NCBI GenBank assembly: GCA_027186245.1
Contig: CP114481.1
Coordinates: 28,179,501 to 28,243,500 of the forward strand
Length of the DNA stretch: 64,000 nt
Direction: 5' to 3'
Origin: Coriaria nepalensis
Taxonomy: Eukaryota > Streptophyta > Magnoliopsida > Cucurbitales > Coriariaceae
Shown here: one piece after another, positions 52,881 to 64,000 of the stretch
Numbering within the stretch: position 1 is the first letter of the stretch
Layout of the letters: each line of letters starts with the position of its first letter
Program-made: the position numbers and the translations under genes
Notes under the pieces: generated by a model
The model's input: only the letters and a program-made list of their open reading frames with translations
Database searches by the model: none
Told to the model about the DNA's origin: nothing

Positions 52881-55800
52881 AAATAGAATTCGTTCGAATT
52901 GATTTGAAATAAGTCATTGACTTGAAATGAGTCATTCAAATGATTTTAAGGTTAAACTAATGCACACTTTCCTTGCGTTGATCATTTGAAAGTTATGCAC
53001 AAAACTTGTTTTTGTAGTGCAAAAATAGAATTCGTTCGAATTGCTTTGAGATAAGTTATTGACTTGAAATGACACATTGAAAAGATTTTATGGTTAAACG
53101 AATGCACACTTTCTTTGCATTGATCATTTGCAAGTCATACACAAAACTTGTGTTTGTAGTGCAAAAATAGAATTCATTCAAATTGCTTTGAAATAAGTTA
53201 TTGAGTTGAAATGAGTCATGGAAATGATTTTAATGTTAAACGAATGCACACTTTCCTTGCATGACCATTAGGAAGTTGTGCACAAAACTTGTGTTTGTAG
53301 TGTAAAAATAGAATTCGTTCCAATTGATTTGAAATAAGTTATTGACTTGAAATGAGTCATTGAAATGATTTTAATGTTAAACGAATGCACACTTTCCTTG
53401 CATTGATCATTTGCAAGTCATACACAAAACTTGTGTTTGTAGTGCAAAAATAGAATTCGTTCGAATTGCTTTGAAGTAAGTTATTGACTTGAAATGAGTC
53501 ACTGAAATGATTTTAAGGTTAAACGAATGCACACTTTCCTTGCATTGACCATTAGGAAGTTATGCACAAAACTTGTGTTTGTAGTGCAAAAATAGAATTC
53601 GTTCGAATGGATTTGAAATAAGTCATTTACTTTTAATGAGTCATTGAAATGATTTTAAGGTTAAACGAATGCACACTTTCCTTCCATTGACCATATGTAA
53701 TTTATGCACAAAACTAGTGTTTGTAGTGCGAAAATAGAATTCGTTCGAATTGATTTGAAATAAGTCATTAACTTTTAATGAGTCATTGAAATGATTTTAA
53801 GGTTACACGAATGCACACTTTCCTTGCATTGACCATTAGGAAGTTATGCACAAAACTTGTGTTTGTAGTGCAAAAATAGAATTCGTTCAAATTGATTTGA
53901 AATAAGTTATTGACTTGAAATGAGCCATTGAAATGATTTTAAGGTTAAACGAATGCACACTTTCCTTGCATTGACCATTTGCAAGTCATACACAAAACTT
54001 GTGTTTGTAGTACAAAAATAGAATTCGTTCGAATGCTTTGAAATAAGTTGTTGACTTGAAATGAGTCATTGAAACGATTTTAAGGTTAAACGAATACACA
54101 CTTTCCTTGCATTGACCATTCGCAAGTTACGCACAAAACTTGTGTTTGTAGTGCGAAAATAGAATTCGTTCGAATTGCTTTGAGATAAGTTATTGACTTG
54201 AAATGACACATTGAAAAGATTTTATGGTTAAATGAATGTACACTTACTTTGCATTGATCATTTGGAAGTCATACACAAAACATGTGTTTGTAGTGCAAAA
54301 ATAGAATTCGTTCGAATTGATTTGAAATAAGTTATTGACTTGAAATGAGTCATTGAAACGATTTTAAGGTTAAACGAATGCACACTTTCCTTCCACTCAC
54401 CATTTGTATTTTATGCACAAAACTTGTGTTTGTAGTGTGAAAATAGAATTCGTTCGAATTGATTTGAAATAAGTCATTGACTTGAAATGAGTCATTCAAA
54501 TGATTTTAAGGTTAAACTAATGCACACTTTCCTTGCGTTGATCATTTGAAAGTTATGCACAAAACTTGTTTTTGTAGTGCAAAAATAGAATTCGTTCGAA
54601 TTGCTTTGAGATAAGTTATTGACTTGAAATGACACATTGAAAAGATTTTATGGTTAAACGAATGCACACTTTCTTTGCATTGATCATTTGCAAGTCATAC
54701 ACAAAACTTGTGTTTGTAGTGCAAAAATAGAATTCATTCAAATTGCTTTGAAATAAGTTATTGAGTTGAAATGAGTCATGGAAATGATTTTAATGTTAAA
54801 CGAATGCACACTTTCCTTGCATGACCATTAGGAAGTTGTGCACAAAACTTGTGTTTGTAGTGTAAAAATAGAATTCGTTCCAATTGATTTGAAATAAGTT
54901 ATTGACTTGAAATGAGTCATTGAAATGATTTTAATGTTAAACGAATGCACACTTTCCTTGCATTGATCATTTGCAAGTCATACACAAAACTTGTGTTTGT
55001 AGTGCAAAAATAGAATTCGTTCGAATTGCTTTGAAGTAAGTTATTGACTTGAAATGAGTCACTGAAATGATTTTAAGGTTAAACGAATGCACACTTTCCT
55101 TGCATTGACCATTAGGAAGTTATGCACAAAACTTGTGTTTGTAGTGCAAAAATAGAATTCGTTCGAATGGATTTGAAATAAGTCATTTACTTTTAATGAG
55201 TCATTGAAATGATTTTAAGGTTAAACGAATGCACACTTTCCTTCCATTGACCATATGTAATTTATGCACAAAACTAGTGTTTGTAGTGCGAAAATAGAAT
55301 TCGTTCGAATTGATTTGAAATAAGTCATTAACTTTTAATGAGTCATTGAAATGATTTTAAGGTTACACGAATGCACACTTTCCTTGCATTGACCATTAGG
55401 AAGTTATGCACAAAACTTGTGTTTGTAGTGCAAAAATAGAATTCGTTCAAATTGATTTGAAATAAGTTATTGACTTGAAATGAGCCATTGAAATGATTTT
55501 AAGGTTAAACGAATGCACACTTTCCTTGCATTGACCATTTGCAAGTCATACACAAAACTTGTGTTTGTAGTACAAAAATACAATTCGTTCGAATGCTTTG
55601 AAATAAGTTGTTGACTTGAAATGAGTCATTGAAACGATTTTAAGGTTAAACGAATACACACTTTCCTTGCATTGACCATTCGCAAGTTACGCACAAAACT
55701 TGTGTTTGTAGTGCGAAAATAGAATTCGTTCGAATTGCTTTGAGATAAGTTATTGACTTGAAATGACACATTGAAAAGATTTTATGGTTAAATGAATGTA

Positions 55801-58800
55801 CACTTACTTTGCATTGATAATTTGGAAGTCATACACAAAACATGTGTTTGTAGTGCAAAAATAGAATTCGTTCGAATTGATTTGAAATAAGTTATTGACT
55901 TGAAATGAGTCATTGAAACGATTTTAAGGTTAAACGAATGCACACTTTCCTTCCACTCACCATTTGTATTTTATGCACAAAACTTGTGTTTGTAGTGTGA
56001 AAATAGAATTCGTTCGAATTGATTTGAAATAAGTCATTGACTTGAAATGAGTCATTCAAATGATTTTAAGGTTAAACTAATGCACACTTTCCTTGCGTTG
56101 ATCATTTGAAAGTTATGCACAAAACTTGTTTTTGTAGTGCAAAAATAGAATTCGTTCGAATTGCTTTGAGATAAGTTATTGACTTGAAATGACACATTGA
56201 AAAGATTTTATGGTTAAACGAATGCACACTTTCTTTGCATTGATCATTTGCAAGTCATACACAAAACTTGTGTTTGTAGTGCAAAAATAGAATTCATTCA
56301 AATTGCTTTGAAATAAGTTATTGAGTTGAAATGAGTCATGGAAATGATTTTAATGTTAAACGAATGCACACTTTCCTTGCATGACCATTAGGAAGTTGTG
56401 CACAAAACTTGTGTTTGTAGTGTAAAAATAGAATTCGTTCCAATTGATTTGAAATAAGTTATTGACTTGAAATGAGTCATTGAAATGATTTTAATGTTAA
56501 ACGAATGCACACTTTCCTTGCATTGATCATTTGCAAGTCATACACAAAACTTGTGTTTGTAGTGCAAAAATAGAATTCGTTCGAATTGCTTTGAAATAAG
56601 TTATTGACTTGAAATGAGTCACTGAAATGATTTTAAGGTTAAACGAATGCACACTTTCCTTGCATTGACCATTAGGAAGTTATGCACAAAACTTGTGTTT
56701 GTAGTGCAAAAATAGAATTCGTTCGAATGGATTTGAAATAAGTCATTTACTTTTAATGAGTCATTGAAATGATTTTAAGGTTAAACGAATGCACACTTTC
56801 CTTCCATTGACCATATGTAATTTATGCACAAAACTAGTGTTTGTAGTGCGAAAATAGAATTCGTTCGAATTGATTTGAAATAAGTCATTAACTTTTAATG
56901 AGTCATTGAAATGATTTTAAGGTTACACGAATGCACACTTTCCTTGCATTGACCATTAGGAAGTTATGCACAAAACTTGTGTTTGTAGTGCAAAAATAGA
57001 ATTCGTTCAAATTGATTTGAAATAAGTTATTGACTTGAAATGAGCCATTGAAATGATTTTAAGGTTAAACGAATGCACACTTTCCTTGCATTGACCATTT
57101 GCAAGTCATACACAAAACTTGTGTTTGTAGTACAAAAATAGAATTCGTTCGAATGCTTTGAAATAAGTTGTTGACTTGAAATGAGTCATTGAAACGATTT
57201 TAAGGTTAAACGAATACACACTTTCCTTGCATTGACCATTCGCAAGTTACGCACAAAACTTGTGTTTGTAGTGCGAAAATAGAATTCGTTCGAATTGCTT
57301 TGAGATAAGTTATTGACTTGAAATGACACATTGAAAAGATTTTATGGTTAAATGAATGTACACTTACTTTGCATTGATCATTTGGAAGTCATACACAAAA
57401 CATGTGTTTGTAGTGCAAAAATAGAATTCGTTCGAATTGATTTGAAATAAGTTATTGACTTGAAATGAGTCATTGAAACGATTTTAAGGTTAAACGAATG
57501 CACACTTTCCTTCCACTCACCATTTGTATTTTATGCACAAAACTTGTGTTTGTAGTGTGAAAATAGAATTCGTTCGAATTGATTTGAAATAAGTCATTGA
57601 CTTGAAATGAGTCATTCAAATGATTTTAAGGTTAAACTAATGCACACTTTCCTTGCGTTGATCATTTGAAAGTTATGCACAAAACTTGTTTTTGTAGTGC
57701 AAAAATAGAATTCGTTCGAATTGCTTTGAGATAAGTTATTGACTTGAAATGACACAATGAAAAGATTTTATGGTTAAACGAATGCACACTTTCTTTGCAT
57801 TGATCATTTGCAAGTCATACACAAAACTTGTGTTTGTAGTGCAAAAATAGAATTCATTCAAATTGCTTTGAAATAAGTTATTGAGTTGAAATGTGTCATG
57901 GAAATGATTTTAATGTTAAACGAATGCACACTTTCCTTGCATGACCATTAGGAAGTTGTGCACAAAACTTGTGTTTGTAGTGTAAAAATAGAATTCGTTC
58001 CAATTGATTTGAAATAAGTTATTGACTTGAAATGAGTCATTGAAATGATTTTAATGTTAAACGAATGCACACTTTCCTTGCATTGATCATTTGCAAGTCA
58101 TACACAAAACTTGTGTTTGTAGTGCAAAAATAGAATTCGTTCGAATTGCTTTGAAATAAGTTATTGACTTGAAATGAGTCACTGAAATGATTTTAAGGTT
58201 AAACGAATGCACACTTTCCTTGCATTGACCATTAGGAAGTTATGCACAAAACTTGTGTTTGTAGTGCAAAAATAGAATTCGTTCGAATGGATTTGAAATA
58301 AGTCATTTACTTTTAATGAGTCATTGAAATGATTTTAAGGTTAAACGAATGCACACTTTCCTTCCATTGACCATATGTAATTTATGCACAAAACTAGTGT
58401 TTGTAGTGCGAAAATAGAATTCGTTCGAATTGATTTGAAATAAGTCATTAACTTTTAATGAGTCATTGAAATGATTTTAAGGTTACACGAATGCACACTT
58501 TCCTTGCATTGACCATTAGGAAGTTATGCACAAAACTTGTGTTTGTAGTGCAAAAATAGAATTCGTTCAAATTGATTTGAAATAAGTTATTGACTTGAAA
58601 TGAGCCATTGAAATGATTTTAAGGTTAAACGAATGCACACTTTCCTTGCATTGACCATTTGCAAGTCATACACAAAACTTGTGTTTGTAGTACAAAAATA
58701 CAATTCGTTCGAATGCTTTGAAATAAGTTGTTGACTTGAAATGAGTCATTGAAACGATTTTAAGGTTAAACGAATACACACTTTCCTTGCATTGACCATT

Positions 58801-59846
58801 CGCAAGTTACGCACAAAACTTGTGTTTGTAGTGCGAAAATAGAATTCGTTCGAATTGCTTTGAGATAAGTTATTGACTTGAAATGACACATTGAAAAGAT
58901 TTTATGGTTAAATGAATGTACACTTACTTTGCATTGATCATTTGGAAGTCATACACAAAACATGTGTTTGTAGTGCAAAAATAGAATTCGTTCGAATTGA
59001 TTTGAAATAAGTTATTGACTTGAAATGAGTCATTGAAACGATTTTAAGGTTAAACGAATGCACACTTTCCTTCCACTCACCATTTGTATTTTATGCACAA
59101 AACTTGTGTTTGTAGTGTGAAAATAGAATTCGTTCGAATTGATTTGAAATAAGTCATTGACTTGAAATGAGTCATTCAAATGATTTTAAGGTTAAACTAA
59201 TGCACACTTTCCTTGCGTTGATCATTTGAAAGTTATGCACAAAACTTGTTTTTGTAGTGCAAAAATAGAATTCGTTCGAATTGCTTTGAGATAAGTTATT
59301 GACTTGAAATGACACATTGAAAAGATTTTATGGTTAAACGAATGCACACTTTCTTTGCATTGATCATTTGCAAGTCATACACAAAACTTGTGTTTGTAGT
59401 GCAAAAATAGAATTCATTCAAATTGCTTTGAAATAAGTTATTGAGTTGAAATGAGTCATGGAAATGATTTTAATGTTAAACGAATGCACACTTTCCTTGC
59501 ATGACCAGTAGGAAGTTGTGCACAAAACTTGTGTTTGTAGTGTAAAAATAGAATTCGTTCCAAATGATTTGAAATAAGTTATTGACTTGAAATGAGTCAT
59601 TGAAATGATTTTAATGTTAAACGAATGCACACTTTCCTTGCATTGATCATTTGCAAGTCATACACAAAACTTGTGTTTGTAGTGCAAAAATAGAATTCGT
59701 TCGAATTGCTTTGAAATAAGTTATTGACTTGAAATGAGTCACTGAAATGATTTTAAGGTTAAACGAATGCACACTTTCCTTGCATTGACCATTAGGAAGT
59801 TATGCACAAAACTTGCGTTTGTAGTGCAAAAATAGAATTCGTTCGA
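52881..59846 (+). repeat. Family B 11-mer higher-order repeat, 1,560 bp, about 4.5 copies
   Basis: The landmark TCGAATGGATTTG occurs at 53603, 55163, 56723 and 58283, and TTGCGTTGATC at 52973, 54533, 56093, 57653 and 59213, all exactly 1,560 bp apart. Eleven monomers of 142 bp give 1,562; two single-base losses (GAATGCTTTG and TTGCATGACC) account for the difference. Copies are nearly identical. Visible changes are TTTGAAGTAAG in the copies near 53470 and 55030 only, AAATACAATTCG near 55578 and 58698 only, GATAATTTGG near 55817, and GACACAATG near 57751. The HOR is replaced at about 59847, where the expected TCGAATGG monomer is missing. Confidence 0.95.
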
Positions 59847-59880
59847 ATTGCTTTGAGATAAGTTATTGACTTGAAATGAC
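59820..59880 (+). repeat. Breakpoint of a four-monomer deletion inside the 1,560-bp HOR
   Basis: After AAAAATAGAATTCGTTCGAAT at about 59826-59846 the sequence should continue as GGATTTGAAATAAGTCATTTAC, as it does 1,560 bp upstream. It continues instead as TGCTTTGAGATAAG with GACACATTG and then the rare GTACACTTACTTTGC, which matches sequence about 993 bp upstream. The jump removes about 567 bp, four monomers less one base. The breakpoint lies at the box, which is the best-conserved part of the monomer, as expected for unequal exchange between misaligned monomers. Confidence 0.8.
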
Positions 59881-62800
59881 ACATTGAAAAGATTTTATGG
59901 TTAAATGAATGTACACTTACTTTGCATTGATCATTTGGAAGTCATACACAAAACATGTGTTTGTAGTGCAAAAATAGAATTCGTTCGAATTGATTTGAAA
60001 TAAGTTATTGACTTGAAATGAGTCATTGAAACGATTTTAAGGTTAAACGAATGCACACTTTCCTTCCACTCACCATTTGTATTTTATGCACAAAACTTGT
60101 GTTTGTAGTGTGAAAATAGAATTCGTTCGAATTGATTTGAAATAAGTCATTGACTTTTAATTAGTCATTCAAATGATTTTAAGGTTGAACGAATGCACAC
60201 TTTCCTTGCATTGATCATTTGCAAGTCATACACAAAACTTGTGTTTGTAGTGCAAAAATAGAATTTGTTCAAATTGGTTTGAAATAAGTTATTGAGTTGA
60301 AATGAGTCATTGAAACGATTTTAATGTCAAACGAATGCACACTTTCCTTGCATGACCATTAGGAAGTTATGCACAAAACTTGTGTTTGTAATGCAAAAAT
60401 AGAATTCTTTCGAATTGATTTGAAATAAGTTATTGACTTAAAATGAGTCATTGAAATGATTTTAAGGTTAAACGAATGCACACTTTCTTTGTATTGATCA
60501 TTTGCAAGTCATACACAAAACTTGTGTTTGTAGTGCAAAAATAGAATTCGTTCGAATTGCTTTGAAATAAGTTATTGGCTTGAACTGAGTCATTGAAATG
60601 ATTTTAAGGTTAAGCGAATGCACACTTTCCTTGCATTGACCATTCGCAAGTTACGCACAAAACTTGTGTTTGTAGTGCGAAAATAGAATTCGTTCGAATT
60701 GATTTGAAATAAGTCATTGACTTGAAATGAGTCATTCAAATGATTTTAAGGTTAAACTAATGCACACTTTCCTTGCATTGATCATTTGAAAGTTATGCAC
60801 AAAACTTGTTTTTGTAGTGCAAAAATAGAATTCGTTCGAAATGCTTTGAGATAAGTTATTGACTTGAAATGACACATTGAAAAGATTTTACGGTTAAACG
60901 AATGCACACTTTCTTTGCATTGATCATTTGCAAGTCATACACAAAACTTGTGTTTGTAGTGCAAAAATAGAATTCGTTCAAATTGATTTGAAATAAGTTA
61001 TTGACTTGAAATGAGCCATTGAAATGATTTTAAGGTTAAACGAATGCACACTTTCCTTGCATTGACCATTTGCAAGTCATACACAAAACTTGTGTTTGTC
61101 GTACAAAAATAGAATTCGTTCGAATGCTTTGAAATAAGTTGTTGACTTGAAATGAGTCATTGAAACGATTTTAAGGTTAAACGAATACACACTTTCCTTG
61201 CATTGACCATTCGCAAGTTACGCACAAAACTTGTGTTTGTAGTGCGAAAATAGAATTCGTTCGAATTGCTTTGAGATAAGTTATTGACATGAAATGACAC
61301 ATTGAAAAGATTTTATGGTTAAATGAATGTACACTTACTTTGCATTGATTATTTGGAAGTCATACACAAAACATGTGTTTGTAGTGCAAAAATAGAATTC
61401 GTTCGAATTGATTTGAAATAAGTTATTGACTTGAAATGAGTCATTGAAACGATTTTAAGGTTAAACGAATGCACACTTTCCTTCCATTCACCATTTGTAT
61501 TTTATGCACAAAACTTGTGTTTGTAGTGTGAAAATAGAATTCGGTCGAATTGATTTGAAATAAGTCATTGACTTTTAATTAGTCATTCAAATGATTTTAA
61601 GGTTAAACGAATGCACACTTTCCTTGCATTGATCATTTGCAAGTCATACACAAAACTTGTGTTTGTAGTGCAAAAATAGAATTTGTTCAAATTGGTTTGA
61701 AATAAGTTATTGAGTTGAAATGAGTCATTGAAATGATTTTAATGTCAAACGAATGCACACTTTCCTTGCATGACCATTAGGAAGTTATGCACAAAACTTG
61801 TGTTTGTAATGCAAAAATAGAATTCTTTCGAATTGATTTGAAATAAGTTATTGACTTAAAATGAGTCATTGAAATGATTTTAAGGTTAAACGAATGCACA
61901 CTTTCTTTGTATTGATCATTTGCAAGTCATACACAAAACTTGTGTTTGTAGTGCAAAAACAGAATTCGTTCGAATTGCTTTGAAATAAGTTATTGGCTTG
62001 AACTGAGTCATTGAAATGATTTTAAGGTTAAGCGAATGCACACTTTCCTTGCATTGACCATTCGCAAGTTACGCACAAAACTTGTGTTTGTAGTGCGAAA
62101 ATAGAATTCGTTCGAATTGATTTGAAATAAGTCATTGACTTGAAATGAGTCATTCAAATGATTTTAAGGTTAAACTAATGCACACTTTCCTTGCATTGAT
62201 CATTTGAAAGTTATGCACAAAACTTGTTTTTGTAGTGCAAAAATAGAATTCGTTCGAAATGCTTTGAGATAAGTTATTGACTTGAAATGACAGATTGAAA
62301 AGATTTTACGGTTAAACGAATGCACACTTTCTTTGCATTGATCATTTGCAAGTCATACACAAAACTTGTGTTTGAAGTGCAAAAGTAGAATTCGTTCAAA
62401 TTGATTTGAAATAAGTTATTGACTTGAAATGAGCCATTGAAATGATTTTAAGGTTAAACGAATGCACACTTTCCTTGCATTGACCATTTGCAAGTCATAC
62501 ACAAAACTTGTGTTTGTAGTACAAAAATAGAATTCGTTCGAATGCTTTGAAATAAGTTGTTGACTTGAAATGAGTCATTGAAACGATTTTAAGGTTAAAC
62601 GAATACACACTTTCCTTGCATTGACCATTCGCAAGTTACGCACAAAACTTGTGTTTGTAGTGCGAAAATAGAATTCGTTCGAATTGCTTTGAGATAAGTT
62701 ATTGACATGAAATGACACATTGAAAAGATTTTATGGTTAAATGAATGTACACTTACTTTGCATTGATCATTTGGAAGTCATACACAAAACATGTGTTTGT

Positions 62801-63816
62801 AGTGCAAAAATAGAATTCGTTCGAATTGATTTGAAATAAGTTATTGACTTGAAATGAGTCATTGAAACGATTTTAAGGTTAAACGAATGCACACTTTTCT
62901 TGCATTGATCAGTTCCAAGTTGTGCACAAAACTTGTGTTTGTAGTGTGAAAATAGAATTCGGTCGAATTGATTTGAAATAAGTCATTGACTTTTAATTAG
63001 TCATTCAAATGATTTTAAGGTTAAACGAATGCACACTTTCCTTGCATTGATCATTTGCAAGTCATACACAAAACTTGTGTTTGTAGTGCAAAAATAGAAT
63101 TTGTTCAAATTGGTTTGAAATAAGTTATTGAGTTGAAATGAGTCATTGAAATGATTTTAATGTCAAACGAATGCACACTTTCCTTGCATGACCATTAGGA
63201 AGTTATGCACAAAACTTGTGTTTGTAATGCAAAAATAGAATTCTTTCGAATTGATTTGAAATAAGTTATTGACTTAAAATGAGTCATTGAAATGATTTTA
63301 AGGTTAAACGAATGCACACTTTCTTTGTATTGATCATTTGCAAGTCATACACAAAACTTGTGTTTGTAGTGCAAAAATAGAATTCGTTCGAATTGCTTTG
63401 AAATAAGTTATTGGCTTGAACTGAGTCATTGAAATGATTTTAAGGTTAAGCGAATGCACACTTTCCTTGCATTGACCATTCGCAAGTTACGCACAAAACT
63501 TGTGTTTGTAGTGCGAAAATAGAATTCGTTCGAATTGATTTGAAATAAGTCATTGACTTGAAATGAGTCATTCAAATGATTTTAAGGTTAAACTAATGCA
63601 CACTTTCCTTGCATTGATCATTTGAAAGTTATGCACAAAACTTGTTTTTGTAGTGCAAAAATAGAATTCGTTCGAAATGCTTTGAGATAAGTTATTGACT
63701 TGAAATGACACATTGAAAAGATTTTACGGTTAAACGAATGCACACTTTCTTTGCATTGATCATTTGCAAGTCATACACAAAACTTGTGTTTGTAGTGCAA
63801 AAATAGAATTCGTTCG
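59840..63816 (+). repeat. Family B second 10-mer higher-order repeat, 1,418 bp, about 2.8 copies
   Basis: The marker TTAATGTCAA lies at 60321, 61739 and 63157, exactly 1,418 bp apart. Ten monomers less two single-base losses (TTGCATGACC and GAATGCTTTG) give this length. Other shared variants are AGAATTCTTTCG, TTGTATTGATC, TTGGCTTGAACTGAG, TTAAGCGAATG and GATTTTACGG. This 10-mer is different from the 1,419-bp HOR at 25.8-31.5 kb and derives from monomers of the 1,560-bp HOR. Copies differ: one monomer has CTTCCACTCACC near 60064, CTTCCATTCACC near 61482, and TTCTTGCATTGATCAGTTCC near 62896. The last is a whole-segment replacement. Confidence 0.9.
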
Positions 63817-64000
63817 AATTGCTTTGAAATAAGTTATTGACTTGAAATGAGTCACTGAAATGATTTTAAGGTTAAACGAATGCACACTTTCCTTGCATTG
63901 ACCATTAGGAAGTTATGCACAAAACTTGGGTTTGTAGTGCAAAAATAGAATTTGTTCGAATGGATTTGAAATAAGTTATTGACTACGAATGAGTCATTGA
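63817..64000 (+). repeat. Start of a further family B segment, cut by the window end
   Basis: From about 63817 the 1,418-bp pattern stops and the sequence resembles 59700-59850: GCTTTGAAATAAG, GAGTCACTGAAATG, ACCATTAGGAAG, then the TCGAATGGATTTG landmark of the 1,560-bp HOR near 63957. Private changes are ACTTGGGTTTG near 63925 and GACTACGAATG near 63982. The segment runs on beyond the window. Confidence 0.75.

Larger units (their letters stand above)
24377..64000 (+). repeat. Satellite family B array: 142-bp monomer, about 279 copies
   Basis: Box positions at 24379, 24521, 24663 and 24805 give a strict 142-bp period that continues to the end of the window. The consensus order is CGTTCGAATT, GATTTGAAATAAG or GCTTTGAAATAAG, TTATTGACTTG, AAATGAGTCATTG, AAATGATTTTAAGG, TTAAACGAATGCAC, ACTTTCCTTGCATTG, ACCATTAGGAAG (or TCATTTGCAAG), TTATGCACAAAAC, TTGTGTTTGTAGTGC, AAAAATAGAATT. 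Some monomers are 141 bp from single-base losses such as GAATGCTTTG or TTGCATGACC. Most monomers hold one GAATTC. All lie in one orientation, with no interruption. The right end lies outside the window. Confidence 0.97.

Noticed and set aside
24268..59630. Minus-strand open frames of 60-88 codons in family B, including four identical 76-codon frames at 26286, 27705, 29124 and 30543
   Set aside because: Each spans about one and a half 142-bp monomers and its translation is internally repetitive (HYKHKFCAQL, HSFNLKIIS). The four identical copies follow from the 1,419-bp HOR. One hundred and forty-two is not a multiple of three, so frames cannot stay open along the array.
1..64000. CRISPR array
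   Set aside because: Repeats are directly adjacent 142- or 422-bp units without unique spacers of constant size, and no cas genes are present.
1..64000. Transposon, LTR element or virus-derived insertion
   Set aside because: The tandem period is unbroken throughout. I found no terminal repeats, target-site duplications, poly-A tails or coding remnants.
1..64000. Telomeric or subtelomeric repeat
   Set aside because: No TTAGGG-, TTTAGGG- or TTAGG-type tandem runs were seen.
24377..64000. Assignment to a darkling beetle on the basis of a 142-bp EcoRI-type monomer
   Set aside because: Tenebrio molitor and Palorus ratzeburgii are known to have abundant 142-bp satellites, and most monomers here contain GAATTC. 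Length and one restriction site are not homology, and I cannot compare the sequences without a search. A similarity search against satellite databases would decide.
1..64000. Inverted or reversed monomer blocks
   Set aside because: Every unit I read, in both families, has the same orientation.

Overview
The whole 64 kb window is tandemly repeated satellite DNA. I see no gene, RNA gene, transposon, CRISPR array, telomere-type repeat or unique sequence in it. All monomers point the same way on the + strand. The sequence is A+T-rich: a consensus monomer of the second family, counted by hand, has about 31% G+C. Arrays this long, with multi-level higher-order repeats (HORs), indicate a eukaryotic chromosome, most plausibly centromeric or pericentromeric heterochromatin. 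I cannot name the organism from the sequence.

Layout. (1) From 1 to about 24,376 lies satellite family A, a trimeric HOR of 421-422 bp built from three diverged subunits of about 136, 142 and 143 bp, with about 58 copies. Larger blocks of these trimers are themselves duplicated at offsets that are whole multiples of the 422-bp unit: 2,531 bp (6 units), 5,483 bp (13), 6,326-6,327 bp (15) and 7,170 bp (17). (2) At about 24,370-24,380 there is a sharp junction, in the same orientation, that cuts a family A subunit after about 59 bp. (3) From about 24,377 to 64,000 lies satellite family B, a 142-bp monomer in about 279 copies. It aligns along its length with the family A subunits, so the two families are related.

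Family B holds several independent HOR domains: a 10-mer of 1,419 bp in four almost identical copies (25,799-31,474); a 13-mer pair offset by 1,846 bp (about 34,570-37,180); a 13-mer/15-mer series (about 43,411-49,300); an 11-mer of 1,560 bp in about 4.5 copies (about 52,880-59,846); and a second, different 10-mer of 1,418 bp in about 2.8 copies (about 59,840-63,816). Irregular monomer mosaics that share marked variants lie between them.

Most family B monomers carry four short dyad symmetries, and one of these, the TTCGTTCGAA segment, resembles the first half of the mammalian CENP-B box. In family A only one of the three subunits keeps it intact. The satellite has no evident coding role. The open frames of 60-88 codons that can be drawn on the minus strand are by-products of the repeat. 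The main interest is in the nested amplification history, the family A/B junction and the conserved dyad elements as candidate centromere-protein or non-B-DNA sites.
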